From: Hydractinia symbiolongicarpus | Lineage: Eukaryota; Cnidaria; Hydrozoa; Anthoathecata; Hydractiniidae | DNA length: 64,000 nucleotides | Assembly: GCF_029227915.1 (NCBI RefSeq) | Contig: NC_079877.1 | Coordinates: 20,301,851 to 20,365,850, forward strand | Direction: 5' to 3' | Part shown: piece after piece, positions 11,576 to 34,269 of the stretch | Position numbering within the stretch: position 1 is the stretch's first letter | Layout of the letters: every line of letters begins with the position of its first letter | The notes under the pieces: model-generated | What the model was told of the DNA's origin: nothing | Database searches by the model: none | Seen by the model: the letters and a program-made list of their open reading frames with translations, nothing else | Made by a program: the position numbers and the translations under genes

Positions 11576-12800
11576 ATTTCAATCCAAAATGTGAAAAAGA
11601 AAAACAGTTTGCAACAAAATCAGTTATTCTGATGATATTGGATACACTTTTTCTCCACAAAAGTGTAAAAAAAGAATGGTTGTAGGAAATACTTCTGATT
11701 CAACAAAAATCAGTATTTGCATCTTGTACTCATTAAATATTACCAAAATTTCAAAAAACTGTGATTTGGAACGCATCAAATTTATAAATAGAGAGGGATC
11801 AGTCATTTCGGTATGTTGTACAGAGTCCTGCCCGGTAAGAATTTATACAAAATATAAAAAAACACAAGTTTTTTCGGTGTTGTACTCCCTCAAAAAAGTT
11901 GAAACTTTTCTTAATTGAGACAAAATGCCATAAACAAAAACATTTTAGTCAGAACATCTAGAACAACAAAAATCACTACACTTAAGGTACCAGAATTACT
12001 ATATACATGTTAAATAAAAATCGTTTCGTCATATTGCATGTAACCGATGTATATAAGTTTAGTTACACAAAATGTGAAAAATACATTATTTGCATACACA
12101 AATTGTGAAAAATACATTATTTGCTTAAAAACAGTCCTTAAACTCTTCTTAAATATTATGCAATACTTTTTTAAAAGTTGTTGTGGCTTGTTAATTTAAG
12201 CTTAAAATGTCAATTAAAATAAGTTACAGTCACATTCTTAGCAAAGACCACTAAGATTAGCTTACATGTAAAAAGCAACATAAAACTGAAGCTAACATAA
12301 TGTAGCTACAGCAGGTAATAACTGGTCACTTAAATATAAACTGGAGACTTAGCTAGGTATAAAGAACATGGCTACATATTTATAAATTCCTAGCTACCTA
12401 GCTAGTTGTTGTTGGTGTGGTTGATGCTAGCTAACAAACATGTCTCGCATCAATAATATCATCAAAACTTCAAAAAACATAAACAAACCTTACAGAAACC
12501 TTTCTATACTTCATTTATATACCATGCCCCTTTTTAAATGCTTTTGTAAAGATTTATTTTGAAGGCAAGGGAAGACAAATGCTTAAAAAGGACAGCCATC
12601 TTTTTTGCAAACACAATTTCCGTTACTTTGTGCTAGAACTTCATTTAACAAACCACACAAAACTCGCGGCTTTTGACGACAAAGAAGACATATTTTTTTC
12701 GGCAACATCAAAGATTTTTTCAGCAACATCAAAGGAAAATAACGATATCAACTTTGCCTGTCACAGACACACAGACACACTTAGCGTATTATTATAGAGA

Positions 12801-14351
12801 CTAGCCGGGAAACCCGGCGTCGAATCGCCGGGATGAGCCCCAAGTAACTGTTGTTGAACACCCTAAGGAGCGCTTAAAAAGAACTGCAAACTGTGCGACA
12901 CAGTCAGGTGGAGCACTTTAGTACAGGTATACAGTATGTCGTAAATCAAGTGAAGCGCACATACCATTATAGTGTTGCGACTGTAACATATTTTTCAAAA
13001 AATAACCTTCCTGCAACAAAGACTGAAATAAAAACACAGTTTACAACCGTTGTGACTCTGTCATAGCAAAAACAATCCGTCAATATTATCTTATTTTGCA
13101 AAAAAAGTTTTTGTAAAAGTTAAAAAATTAATCGTGACACCGGACTGAGCGCTTAGTACAGTTAAACGGTGTTACACAGGTGTATAGGGATAATACCCTT
13201 TTGAAAAAAACTTTCTTGCAGACTCTATTTAAATGAAAACACAAAGTCCTTCGCTTCTTGCACAGGGCTAAGCGGTAAGTCCAGGTAAACATTGTTGGAC
13301 ATTCGTACAGGCGTGATTCCCAAGAAAGTTCATAAAATTAATTGTCACAGTGGGCTGACCCGCATAGGCGTAACAGCCTTTTCCAAAAACAGGCTATTGT
13401 TAACACTGAGCTGACCGCTTAGTACAGGATGTGAACAGTACCCTTCTCCAAAAAACTTTATCACAACTTTGGTTTAAATGACAACACAGGAAACAGCCTG
13501 CCGTTACCCTAGCTAAACTGCATTTAGAATAAGATTTATTGCTGAGAATATTGCGATATTGATAGCCAAACTGAATTTTTAACTTTTTAGGTAAATATTT
13601 GAGATAGCTAAATGGCTATATCCTCGACATAAAAATAAATGTTGGGTTGGAGAAAAACCTCTTATACCAAACAAAATTAGTAAAAAGTAAGGCTATTAGC
13701 TAGCTAGCCTTCAAAATATTCGTTCCTAGCCAAAAATCCTAAAACTGGGGCGTTTAAGATCTACACGTAGCTAAAAAACGTGACAATATATTTCTCTTCA
13801 CATTTTGGAACATAAAAAAAAACAAATATTACAAATATAAAAAGCTTATAGAAGACAAAAAGGTGAAACAGACTTAGAAACAATACTGACCACCATTACT
13901 TCTTAAAAACTGAAATGGCCATTATGTTTCTTCATTGGCATGTCTAGGCCGCGAAAGTCTTGATTGGTTTTTCAAAGAATCAGGCGTTTTGATTGGTATA
14001 CACGTGCGAGCTGTCAAAACAAAGTCAGTTAAACTGTCAGTAAAACCATCCTATTTGTTTTCTGTAGCTCCCGGGCGGGAACAGCGATTAAGGTGACGGG
14101 GTAAATTATTATTAAAAATGGCGCATTTAAATAATGAATTCATTTTAATCACTTAATTTTTTTTCAAATTAGAGGTTTATCAATTAAATTAATTAAATTA
14201 TGTAAAGAAATAAATTAATTTTTGAAATTTATTTTGACAAATCATAAGATTTCCAATTAAACAACCCCCTGGTTTCTAAAAATTCGCGGTAATATCAAAG
14301 GAATATCGGTAACCCTTTTGAACACACAAAATACGGCTATTATAATAGAGA
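12801..14351 (-). mobile_element. Helitron-like unit, family II, ~1.55 kb (copy 1)
   Basis: The 3' end on the minus strand contains hairpin CCGGCG-ATTCGA-CGCCGG and, directly before CTAG, a second small palindrome CCGGGTTTCCCGG. The 5' end is TCTCTATTATAATAGCCG-like at 14351. The body is AT-rich with repeated motifs such as GCGCTTAGTACAG. No protein is encoded. Confidence 0.65.
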
Positions 14352-14460
14352 CTAGTTGTTAGCCCGTGGAAAAATCCACGGGTTCGCCCGTCGCAGCTAA
14401 CCTACCATCTTGCATGACACACAGACGGACGGACAGACGTATACAGGCATTATAATGTAG
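14352..14460 (-). mobile_element. Short Helitron-like unit, family III (109 bp)
   Basis: CTAG is at 14352-14355. The hairpin is the perfect 8-bp stem CCCGTGGA-TTTT-TCCACGGG, close to the end. The 5' end is an ACATTATAATG-type sequence near 14460. Only the termini remain. Confidence 0.55.
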
Positions 14461-16040
14461 ATAATCGATGGCCCGGAGAAAAATCCACGGGTCTGCCCAT
14501 CCTTTTTATACCACTTAAGCGTGTCTCCCGTTTGGCTTACCCCAGTGTCGAAACGTCGGGGTAAGCCAAAGTCAAGGTGTGACCTGACATTGAACACTCT
14601 GTGGAACGCTTAATAAGAGCCGTAAACTGTGCCACACGATCAGGTGGAGCGCTTTAGTACAGGTATACAGTATGTCGTAAATTAAGTGAAGCGCATACAC
14701 CATTATAGTCTTGCGACTGTAACATATTTTTCAAAAAATATTTCCGCAACGATAGCTGAAATAAAAACACAGTTTACAAACAACAGTCGGTACCCCATCA
14801 TAGCAAAAACAATCAGTCAATATTATTTTATTTTGCAGAATAAGTTTTTGTGAAGTTAAAAAATTTATCGTGACACTGGGCTAAGCGCTTACTACAGTTA
14901 AACCATGTCGCACATGCGTATAGGAATAATACACCTTTGAAAAAAACTTTCTCACAGACTCTGTTTAAAAAAAAACACAACAGGGCTGATCAGTTAGTCC
15001 AGGTAAACATTGTTGCACATCCGTACAGACAGAGAAAGTTTAAAAATGAATTGTCACATTGGGTTGACCCCTTAAGTCAGGTAAACCACGTTGTACATGG
15101 TGCATAGGCGTAACAGCCTTTACCAAAAACAACAGTCTGTTGTAAACACTGGGCTAACCGCTTAGTATAGTTAAACTGAGTTGAACAGGCGTATAGACTG
15201 CATTTAGCATAACACTTTTTGTTTAAGAATTGTTGTAGCCAAACTGCATTTTCATACTCTCAATTTTTGCCAAAGATAGGAGCTAACTAAATGGCTACAG
15301 TCACAACACAAAAATAAATGGTGGGTAACATAAAAAGATGTTATACCATACAGAATAGTAATAAGTAAGGTTCTAGCTAGCTAGCTAGCCTTCAAAATCT
15401 TCGTTCCTAGCCAAAAATCCTAAAACTGTTGCGTTTAAGATGTGTACGTGACTAAAAACGTGACAATATATTTATCTTAACATTTTTTAGAACATACATA
15501 AAAACAATATTACGAAAATAAAAAGCTTATAGAAGACGAAACAGACTTACAAACAGCACTGACCACCATTACTTTAATAACTAAAATGGCCATCATGTTT
15601 CGGTCCTCATGTTTCTTCGTTGGCATGCCCAGGCCGCGAAAGTTTTGGATTGGTTTTTTAAACAATTAAGCGTTTTGATTGGTGTATTATGTGCGAGCGG
15701 CAAAACAAAGTCAGTAAAACTATCAGTAAACTGTTCCATTTGTTTTCTGTAGGTTCTGAGCGAAAACGGCGATTGAGGTCACGGGGGTAATTATTATTAA
15801 AAATGGCGTATTAAAATAATGCATTCATTTTTATCACTAAATTTATTTCTCTTACTTATGGCAATAAATTAAAGTAATTCAATTAATTAAAGAAATAAAT
15901 TAATTTTTAGAATTTATTTTAATCAATAATAAGATTTGCGATTAAACAACCCCCTGTTTTCTAAAAATTCGCGGAAAGATCAAAGGAATATCGGTAACCC
16001 TTTTGAACAGACAGACAGACGACGGCTATTATTATAGAGA
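14461..16040 (-). mobile_element. Helitron-like unit, family II (copy 2)
   Basis: This is a paralogue of 12801-14351 with the same order of boxes. Its 3' end is fused to an extra ~60 bp carrying a family III type hairpin (GGAGAAAAATCC context near 14474), and the CTAG is degraded. The 5' end is TCTCTATAATAATAGCCG at 16040. Confidence 0.6.
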
Positions 16041-16214
16041 CTAGTCGTTAGCCCGTGGAAAAATCCACGGGTTCGCCCGTCCTTTAAGTTTGCCCGTGGC
16101 AACAAAGTGGATAAAAATATATCGCATTTGAAATTCGTGTCTCCGTAGCACGATTTTTTAACTCAGCGGGGGGTCCGCGCAGAGACAGACAAAATACGGC
16201 TATTATTAAAGAGA
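16041..16214 (-). mobile_element. Short Helitron-like unit, family III (174 bp)
   Basis: CTAG is at 16041 and the hairpin is CCCGTGGATTTTTCCACGGG. The 5' end is TCTCTTTAATAATAGCCG at 16214. It lies between two family II copies. Confidence 0.6.
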
Positions 16215-17640
16215 CTAGCCGGGAAACCCGGCGTCGAAACGCCGGGTAAGCCACAAGTAAAGGTGTGATCCGGCATTGAACACTCTGTGGAGCGCTTAAT
16301 AAGAGCCGTAAACTGTCCCACACGATCAGGTGGAGCGCTTTAGTACAGGTATACAGTATGTCGTTAATCTTTTGAAGCGCATACACCATTATAGTGTGCG
16401 ACTGTAACATATTTTTCAAAACATAACTTTCCCGCAACGATAACTGATATAAAAACAGAGTTTACAAAGTGTTGTTACTCCATCATAGCAAAAACAATCG
16501 GTCAATATTATTTTATTTTGTGGAAAAGTCTTTTTAAAAGTTAAAAAATTAATCGTGACACTGGGCTGAGCGCTTAGTACAGTTAAACCGTGTTGTACAG
16601 CGTATAGTAATAATACCCTTTTGAAAAAAACTTTCTCGCAGACACAGGGCTGAGCGGTTAGTCCAGGCGTGATTCCCAAGAAAGTTTAAAAATTAATTGT
16701 CACAGTGGTGGGCTGACCTTAGTATATACAGGTAAACGGTGTTGCACATGCCCATAGGCGTAACAGCCTTTTACAAAAAACAGTCTGTTTTTAACACTGG
16801 GCTAACCGCTTAGTACAGTTAAACACAGTTGAACAGGCGCATAAGGCGTATTACCCTTTTCCAAAAATGTTCATTGCAACTTCGGTTTAAATAAAAACAC
16901 AGGGAACAGCCTGTCGTTACTCGTCCAGCCAAAACAATCGCTCAGCCATTTCATTTGCAGAAAAAGTTTGCAGAAAAATAATAAAATATGTAGCTATACC
17001 TAGCTAGCTGCATTTAGCATAAAAATTATATATTGCTTAAGAATATTGTTGTAGCCAACCTGCATTTTTATACTTTCACTTTTTAAGGAGCTAGCTAAAT
17101 AGCCACAGCCTTAACATAAAAATAAATGTTGGCTAGGATAAAAGCTCTTATACCATACAGAATAGCAATAAGTGAGGCTCTAGCTAGCTAAGTAGCTATA
17201 GCTAGCTAATCTTCGTTCCTAGCCAAACATCCTAAAACTGGTGCGTTTAAGATCTGTACGTGGCTAAAAAACGTGACAATATATTTATCCTAACATTGAA
17301 AACAAACAGAAAACAAATATTACAAATATATAAGGCTTTTAGAAGATAAAAAAGTCAAACAGGCCTACAAACCTCACACACTGACCACAAACACGACCAT
17401 TATCAAAATGGCCTTCGTTCCGCGAAGATCTTGGATTCTTTCTGGTCGCGAAAATCTTGGTTTTTTTTTGAAGAATCAGGCGTTGTGAATGGTATTCCAC
17501 GCGCGAGCGGTCAAAACAAAGTCGGTAAAAATATATCGCATTTGGTATCGGCGCGTAATTTACAAAATTTCGTGTTTCCGTTACGGAACGCCGACTTCGC
17601 GGACACACAGACAGACGGAATACGGCTATTATTAAAGAGA
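16215..17640 (-). mobile_element. Helitron-like unit, family II (copy 3)
   Basis: The double-hairpin 3' end is the same as in copy 1 (CTAG at 16215-16218, then CCGGGTTTCCCGG in reverse). The 5' end is TCTCTTTAATAATAGCCG at 17640. The short open frames on the minus strand in this unit (16084-16679 and 17339-17892) are not conserved between the three copies, so they are not called as genes. Confidence 0.6.
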
Positions 17641-17767
17641 CTCGTCGTTAACCCGCGGAAAAATCCACGGGGTGCCCGTCCTTTATATATACCGCATTTC
17701 GTATGTCTCGCTACTTGAGGTGCCATCTTGCGCAGAGACAGACAGACGACAGCTATTATTATAGAGA
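17641..17767 (-). mobile_element. Short Helitron-like unit, family III (127 bp)
   Basis: The CTAG is mutated to CTCG. A CCGTGGATTTTTCCGCGGG-type hairpin follows, and the 5' end is TCTCTATAATAATAGCTG at 17767. Confidence 0.55.
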
Positions 17768-18160
17768 CTAGTCGATAAGGCCCGTGGAGTAATCCACGTA
17801 GGCAGAAGGACAATGGAAAAATAAGTTGTTTTAGACTTTTTGACGTCAGCAGTGCAAATACACAATAAATAAATTGAGAAACTTGTTTTCATGTTTCCTC
17901 CATTGTGTAGAGCTTACACTGCTGATCAAGAAAATGTATATAATGGTGTGGTTTTGATGAGCGATTAATATAAGGGTTTAAAAATTTTGCTGACGTCGGC
18001 AATGGCTCGTCAAAACCCCAAATTTTCTTTTTAGAAATTTGTATACACTTTGCTTTCATCGTATAGATCTTGAAACGCTGAGCAAGAAAATGTATAACAT
18101 GATTGATGTGCTTTTGACAAACTGTTGCAGAGATATTATGATTTGAAGGTTTGATGAACA
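17768..18160 (-). mobile_element. Helitron-like unit, family I, 5'-truncated
   Basis: CTAG is at 17768 with hairpin GTGGATTACTCCAC, followed by family I boxes including TGACGTCAGC near 17845. Similarity ends near 18150 without a 5' terminus. This closes the minus-strand array. Confidence 0.6.
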
Positions 18161-18199
18161 GAATTAAAATTGAAAAAAATTATTGCCATTTTTTCGTTT

Positions 18200-18520
18200 T
18201 AAATATCTTGAACAGGTGAAAATAACTGACGTCATCTCCGCGTGGGTACCTAGGGACCATCTGGGACCAAAATGGAACCAATTTCCTATAGCTGGGTTAA
18301 CCCACCCGTTCGGAACAGCCTAGTTAATTACGTCATCAGAAAGCCTTTAAACCCTAATTTTTCTTCTACCGTTCGTAAAAAGCACATGAACCTATACATT
18401 TTTTTTCATCAGCGTTTTATGGTCTAGGAATAGAGGCAACGGCAAGTTTCTCAAAAATAAATTTTATCTATGCACTGCTTATTAAAATCCCTAAAAGAAC
18501 ATTTATATTTTCATCGTTCT
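18200..18520 (+). mobile_element. Diverged plus-strand Helitron relic, family I
   Basis: The segment has the order of family I boxes in the opposite orientation: ACTGACGTCATC, GGGACCATCTGGGACCAA, ACGTCATCA and CTATACATTTT. Both termini are missing and divergence is high, so it is an old copy. Confidence 0.5.
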
Positions 18521-19161
18521 TCTTCCTAATTAGAATTCTTCTTATCAGATTAACGAAAATGGCAAAATGGTTCATTTTAAAATTTGGCGTAACTCCTCCA
18601 CGCCGCGGGAGTGAAACACCAAATATTACAAAATATTCTTTCTATTTCTTTGGTGACAACTTAATTTTATATATTCCTTATTGTATTTACAATTCACACT
18701 TTTATTTACAAAAAAAAAACAATAAAACATATTTACGACAACTCGTGAGCTGTCGTGCAAATATACGTTAAGCTGCGAGGATTCAGCTAAAATTCGCATG
18801 AAAATGTGATTTGCAGAGAACCCTCGTCGCATAAAGGTTATTTAAATATTCGTCTACAGATAAGATTTCTTTAATACGCAAAAACATAGAGACAATCACG
18901 ACACGTGAAACAGTAACAGATAAATTAAGCGTGAAAGTCAAAGCTAAACATGAAATTAGCCAATCAAACGACGAGGATATTTCAGCCTCTCAATCTGATT
19001 GGCCTTCTCATAGAATAAACTGGCTACATCAGTTTTCCATGATGTTTTTTTCGTATTTCTCGTAAGGGCGAGATGGGTGGGCCAGGCAAGTAGAAATAAA
19101 TTACCGAGGCACAACAACAATCACTTTTAGTGTGACACGTTAAATCTCGAAACAACCCGTG
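18521..19161. other. AT-rich interval downstream of SIK
   Basis: There is no convincing gene. The 70-codon plus-strand frame at 18559 has no recognisable features. The part next to 19162 is expected to hold the 3' UTR of the SIK gene, but no polyadenylation signal could be fixed with confidence. Confidence 0.5.
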
Positions 19162-30496
<11,335 letters not shown>

Positions 30497-31600
30497 CTTA
30501 TCTGCGGGTCGAAGAAATCCTCCGTTTACTTTAAGTACTCCCTCGTTGATGTTTTCTTATATGGAGTAAAGTTACATTGTCATTATCAGCAAATCCACGA
30601 AATTTTTTTGTGAAAACGTGTTTTTATAATTCTTGAAAGATTTGATATTTTATGTTCTTATAGACGAATTTTTTTCTGGAATTTAGTCAAATCTGCTGTG
30701 CATCTGTGATGGTGCTAGGCTGAAGCAGGAGGCACAGTATCAACTCTGACAACATAAAACAGTTGACTTTGTACACAAAACAGGGAATTGTCGTTCATAA
30801 TACAGATTTTTTAAATCAAACCGAATAAAAACATCGTAAGGTTAGAACTCTCTATTTCTTTTCTTTATTGACAACAAACTCGCATTTTACTGGCCGTGCT
30901 TTTAGTTGTTTTGATTAACCATGTATTACAACAGATTAACGACATTGTTGTTTTTTCTAAAGCATTATCAAATCGTGATGCTGTCTTTACATATATCTTT
31001 TTTTCTTGTAAAAACAAATACATGTAATTGAAAGCACTGGGGTCAAAGTTTGTAGTCAATGTTCGTGATGTGTGTGTGAACTAACCATACGTCGCAGCTA
31101 AACGAAGGGCGTGTCCATCATCCCCTTCTTACAAATCAAAAGATTATATCGCCACCCCATGCGATCTTTACTAAACATAAGAAATATTAAAATGTCCCCC
31201 TCCCTGAGCCAACCTCGTTACCAAATATCAAGGCAAAAATTAATTGTAAAGGAAAACACTTTGTGTTGACCTTTATTGAAATCTTCGGCATAATAACGTC
31301 CAGGGATGAAAACGTCATATAACAGATATAAAACACATATAAGTTCAGGGCGGGTGAAATATTAAGCATCGAAGTCGGTTTGCCGTATTAACAAAATAAA
31401 GATTTATAAAAAATTTTTCTTTTTTCAAACGATTTCTGTGAAAAAACTATTTCATTTAGTACACTAAAAAACGTTTCGTTGCCTGGGTATCTAAAACAAT
31501 GATGGGAAGGCTAAACAATGGCACGGTATTAGTTAAAGTTCAGATTAGTTAAAGTTTCAGCAATGTTAAATCATAGGTTAAATCAATTAACTGCCTCATA
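30497..31600. other. Upstream region of SIK
   Basis: This is the 5' flank of the SIK coding start and is expected to hold its 5' UTR and promoter. No open frame with recognisable content is seen on either strand, and no TATA box or start site can be assigned by eye. Confidence 0.4.
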
Positions 31601-31603
31601 ACC

Positions 31604-31697
31604 AAACTCGTTCCCAGCGCTTCTTAGTTTTTTTTATTGGGGCGGAAACGGTTTCCGTTCCAATAAAAAAAACCTAAGAAGCGCTCGGAACGAGTTT
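31604..31697. repeat. 94-bp palindromic MITE-like hairpin
   Basis: The arms start AAACTCGTTCC and end GGAACGAGTTT, enclosing GCGCTTCTTAG and its complement, with an inner GGAAACGGTTTCC palindrome. A single arm of the same sequence (CTCGTTCCCAGAGCTTCTT) recurs at 31953, so it is a mobile or duplicated family rather than a unique hairpin. Confidence 0.75.
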
Positions 31698-32374
31698 GCC
31701 TCAAAACTCAAAAAAACTTTTTTCTGGGGTTTCTTACCTCTGTTATTACGCGGAAATCGGCATCAAATTTATGAACAGGTCATTTATCAAACAGGTTTTT
31801 CTGAGGGACATTATATGTGTGTAGTTTTAGGAATAACCCTCGTTTGAGCAAGGGGGTTTTTTAATCCTGCTTGGTTTGAGACGCATTAAGACACAAGGTA
31901 AAAACTTATGTTTAAAATTCTAAGCTCGAATTTCTTATCAGCACCTTAATCTCGTTCCCAGAGCTTCTTTTTTGCTTTGTGGATATGCATACGTCTTTCG
32001 CGCTAGGCACATATTAGAAAGCGAAGAGATTGATTGGCAATTAACAAAATTACTCACCCTGTTCGGTAACGACAGTACAGTATGCTGTTTTGTATCAAAA
32101 GACTTCGTACTGTCCTTTTTTAAAAAATTTTTTCCATTTTGCAAAAATGATCCCAAATTTTAATGATTGAGCAGTATTTATTTAGATCCATTCCAGTTTT
32201 TTTTCCAATAACAGAAAAGTTGTTGTGCAATAGTCATCAGGCCATAACATATGTTGTTGTACAACAAAACTACACAAGAAATTCCTCTCTACAACAGTTA
32301 CACAACAATAACTAACTAATGGAGTCAAGCTTAAATATCCAGCTTAAAAAAATAGATTCACATTGTTCTTTCAC

Positions 32375-34045
32375 TTAAGTTACTTTTAGCGAGAATATAT
32401 CCATCAAAGCCAATTTCTTAATATTCAACGTCCTTATCCTCTTCATTGTTTTAACGCACCTAATAATTCTGTTGAAGCATTTGTCAAAAGAAAGACCCTT
32501 GTATCTCGGAGCGCTGAGATCAAAGACCCATACATCTAAGAATACTCGTTGGAAGGTGGTCGAAAAACCGACTGCGCTGACGTCTAATCGTGCTATATGT
32601 GATGAAATACCAGTTTGATGGATTCTTTCACCGCCTAAACGTAACAGCAATGGTTCCTTTCTCACATCTTGACAGACTTCCTCTAGTAATTTCCCTGTGA
32701 TATCTTGTATCCCATTGTGTCGTAAAGAGACGTAGCCACCCTTCTTGCATGATAACGCATGTGTAACAATAAATTTGCTTCCACACACGCATTCTGATGC
32801 CACTCTCCATATTTGACTCTTTCAATCGTGCAGCTTGAGGTGTCATACGTGATTTTTTTCACTGCCATTAATGATACTTCTTCTTCATCAACAATATTTT
32901 TCCAAAGAAATACGTTCTTCAAAGAAGCAGTTTTGCTTTCTGAGTTTTGTAGCTCGTTGGGCGCTCGCTCGTTCGATGGGATTGATAATTCCCAAACCAC
33001 CAAGTCGAGGATGTAAAGACAGGAATGCTGTTCAAAGAATCTCGATGAATTTTCAAAGCTTCAAATAAAAGTTTTATTTCAAATACCGTTGTTATTCAAA
33101 TAGTCTCAATAAATTTTCAAAGCTTCAAATAAAAGTTTCACTTCAAATACCACTTAAGTTTGGTTCATGCACACTCTCAATTAACCGGTACGTTTATTTT
33201 ATTTATTATTTTATTTGAATTTTATATAATCTTTGTAAGTTTTTCAATATTTTATTTAGTTTGAACATATATTCATGTTACAAACGATAGTCATTCTTAT
33301 TTCAAACAATTACCTAACAGTAACAGCAGGTAGCAAGCGATGTCGCATGATTTCTTCAAGTGGATTCAGATACTTCTTAATCCCAGGTATTGTTCTGAGG
33401 AAGAATGAAAATTTGTGTTGATAACCACTTGTATAACAGGCGTAGGCAGCTTGTGGCTGTGATAGCGCAATATATCTGAAAGTACAAATTTATCCTTCAC
33501 CCAGTTCGTTACCATTATTTCTCAGTACTCCTTCCTCAAGCTCTCACTTTAGATCGAGGCGCCAAGATGTCTTTCACCATCAGTACATATTTGAACATTC
33601 GTGTCCTCAAAATTCGCTTTCGCCAGTTCATCATTTTCTGGTTTTACAATTAGCCAAAATTTTTGAGGTTGTGGATTGGAATTGAATAATGGTCCAATTT
33701 GCATCAATCTATCTCACCAAACTTTCGAGTTTCTACATTTTCCAACCGCAGTAACGTCATCAGCGAAAGCACAGCAGTAGTCTCAAATATCCCGTCAGCC
33801 ATCAGATACAGTAGGGGTTTTAGACCAATTGTACATAGTGCCATTCCTAACGGATCACCCTGCGTAGTACCCTCTTCAAATCTTATTTCTTTACTTTTAA
33901 TTATGAAAAGCTTAGGAGGAAATTTATAGCAAGTAATAACCGTTGATAACGGTCCTTGCAATATAACGTCTTCGTTCGCTTGTTCTCCTGCTGGATGTGT
34001 AACTCGTAATAAATTGATTGTTTCGTCATTTAAAGGAAGAAGTCA
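32375..34045 (-). pseudogene. Non-LTR retrotransposon relic with restriction-like endonuclease (copy A)
   Basis: Read from 34045 down, fragments in several frames give part of the reverse transcriptase (EGTTQGDPLGMALCTIGLKP), then a region with QPQAAYACY and LRTIPGI. Then comes a C-terminal domain with a CCHC-like knuckle (CVCGSKF...HALSCKKGG) and a probable PD-(D/E)XK core (ARLDVSA...FLDVWVFD). That order fits R2/NeSL-type LINEs with a C-terminal restriction-like endonuclease. The N-terminus and the catalytic DD box are missing, and about 280 bp of unrelated AT-rich sequence interrupts it near 33030-33310. It overlaps in content with copy B. Confidence 0.6.
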
Positions 34046-34269
34046 TGTTTTTTGTTAATAATTTGATCGCTACGGTTTACATTTCAAATCTGCATGAGAT
34101 CTTTAACTTTCTCGAAACAACTTCTTTGCTTCTTCTTCTCAAATCGCCTTTGTTCTATCATTCTAGTCTTCGTTGTAACACCAAAGATTTTTTTTATAAC
34201 ATAATTATACATATTCTGTCTTACTTCAAAACTAAAAATATTAAATAAATTAATTAATCAATGAATATA

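Larger units (their letters stand above)
7881..12800 (-). mobile_element. Large Helitron-like unit with nested LINE
   Basis: The minus-strand 5' end TCTCTATAATAATACGC is at 12800 and the 3' CTAG at 7881-7884, with a shortened terminal region. The interior is AT-rich non-coding sequence (7900-9117 and 11571-12780) interrupted by a non-LTR retrotransposon on the opposite strand. The interior shows degenerate repeats at roughly 250-bp spacing, such as CCTCACAA-AGTT segments near 8685, 8930 and 11885. No Rep/helicase gene is seen, so the unit is non-autonomous. Confidence 0.6.

Noticed and set aside
16084-17892. Minus-strand frames of 69-117 codons in family II Helitron units
   Set aside because: The frames are not preserved among the three paralogous units and have no domain features.
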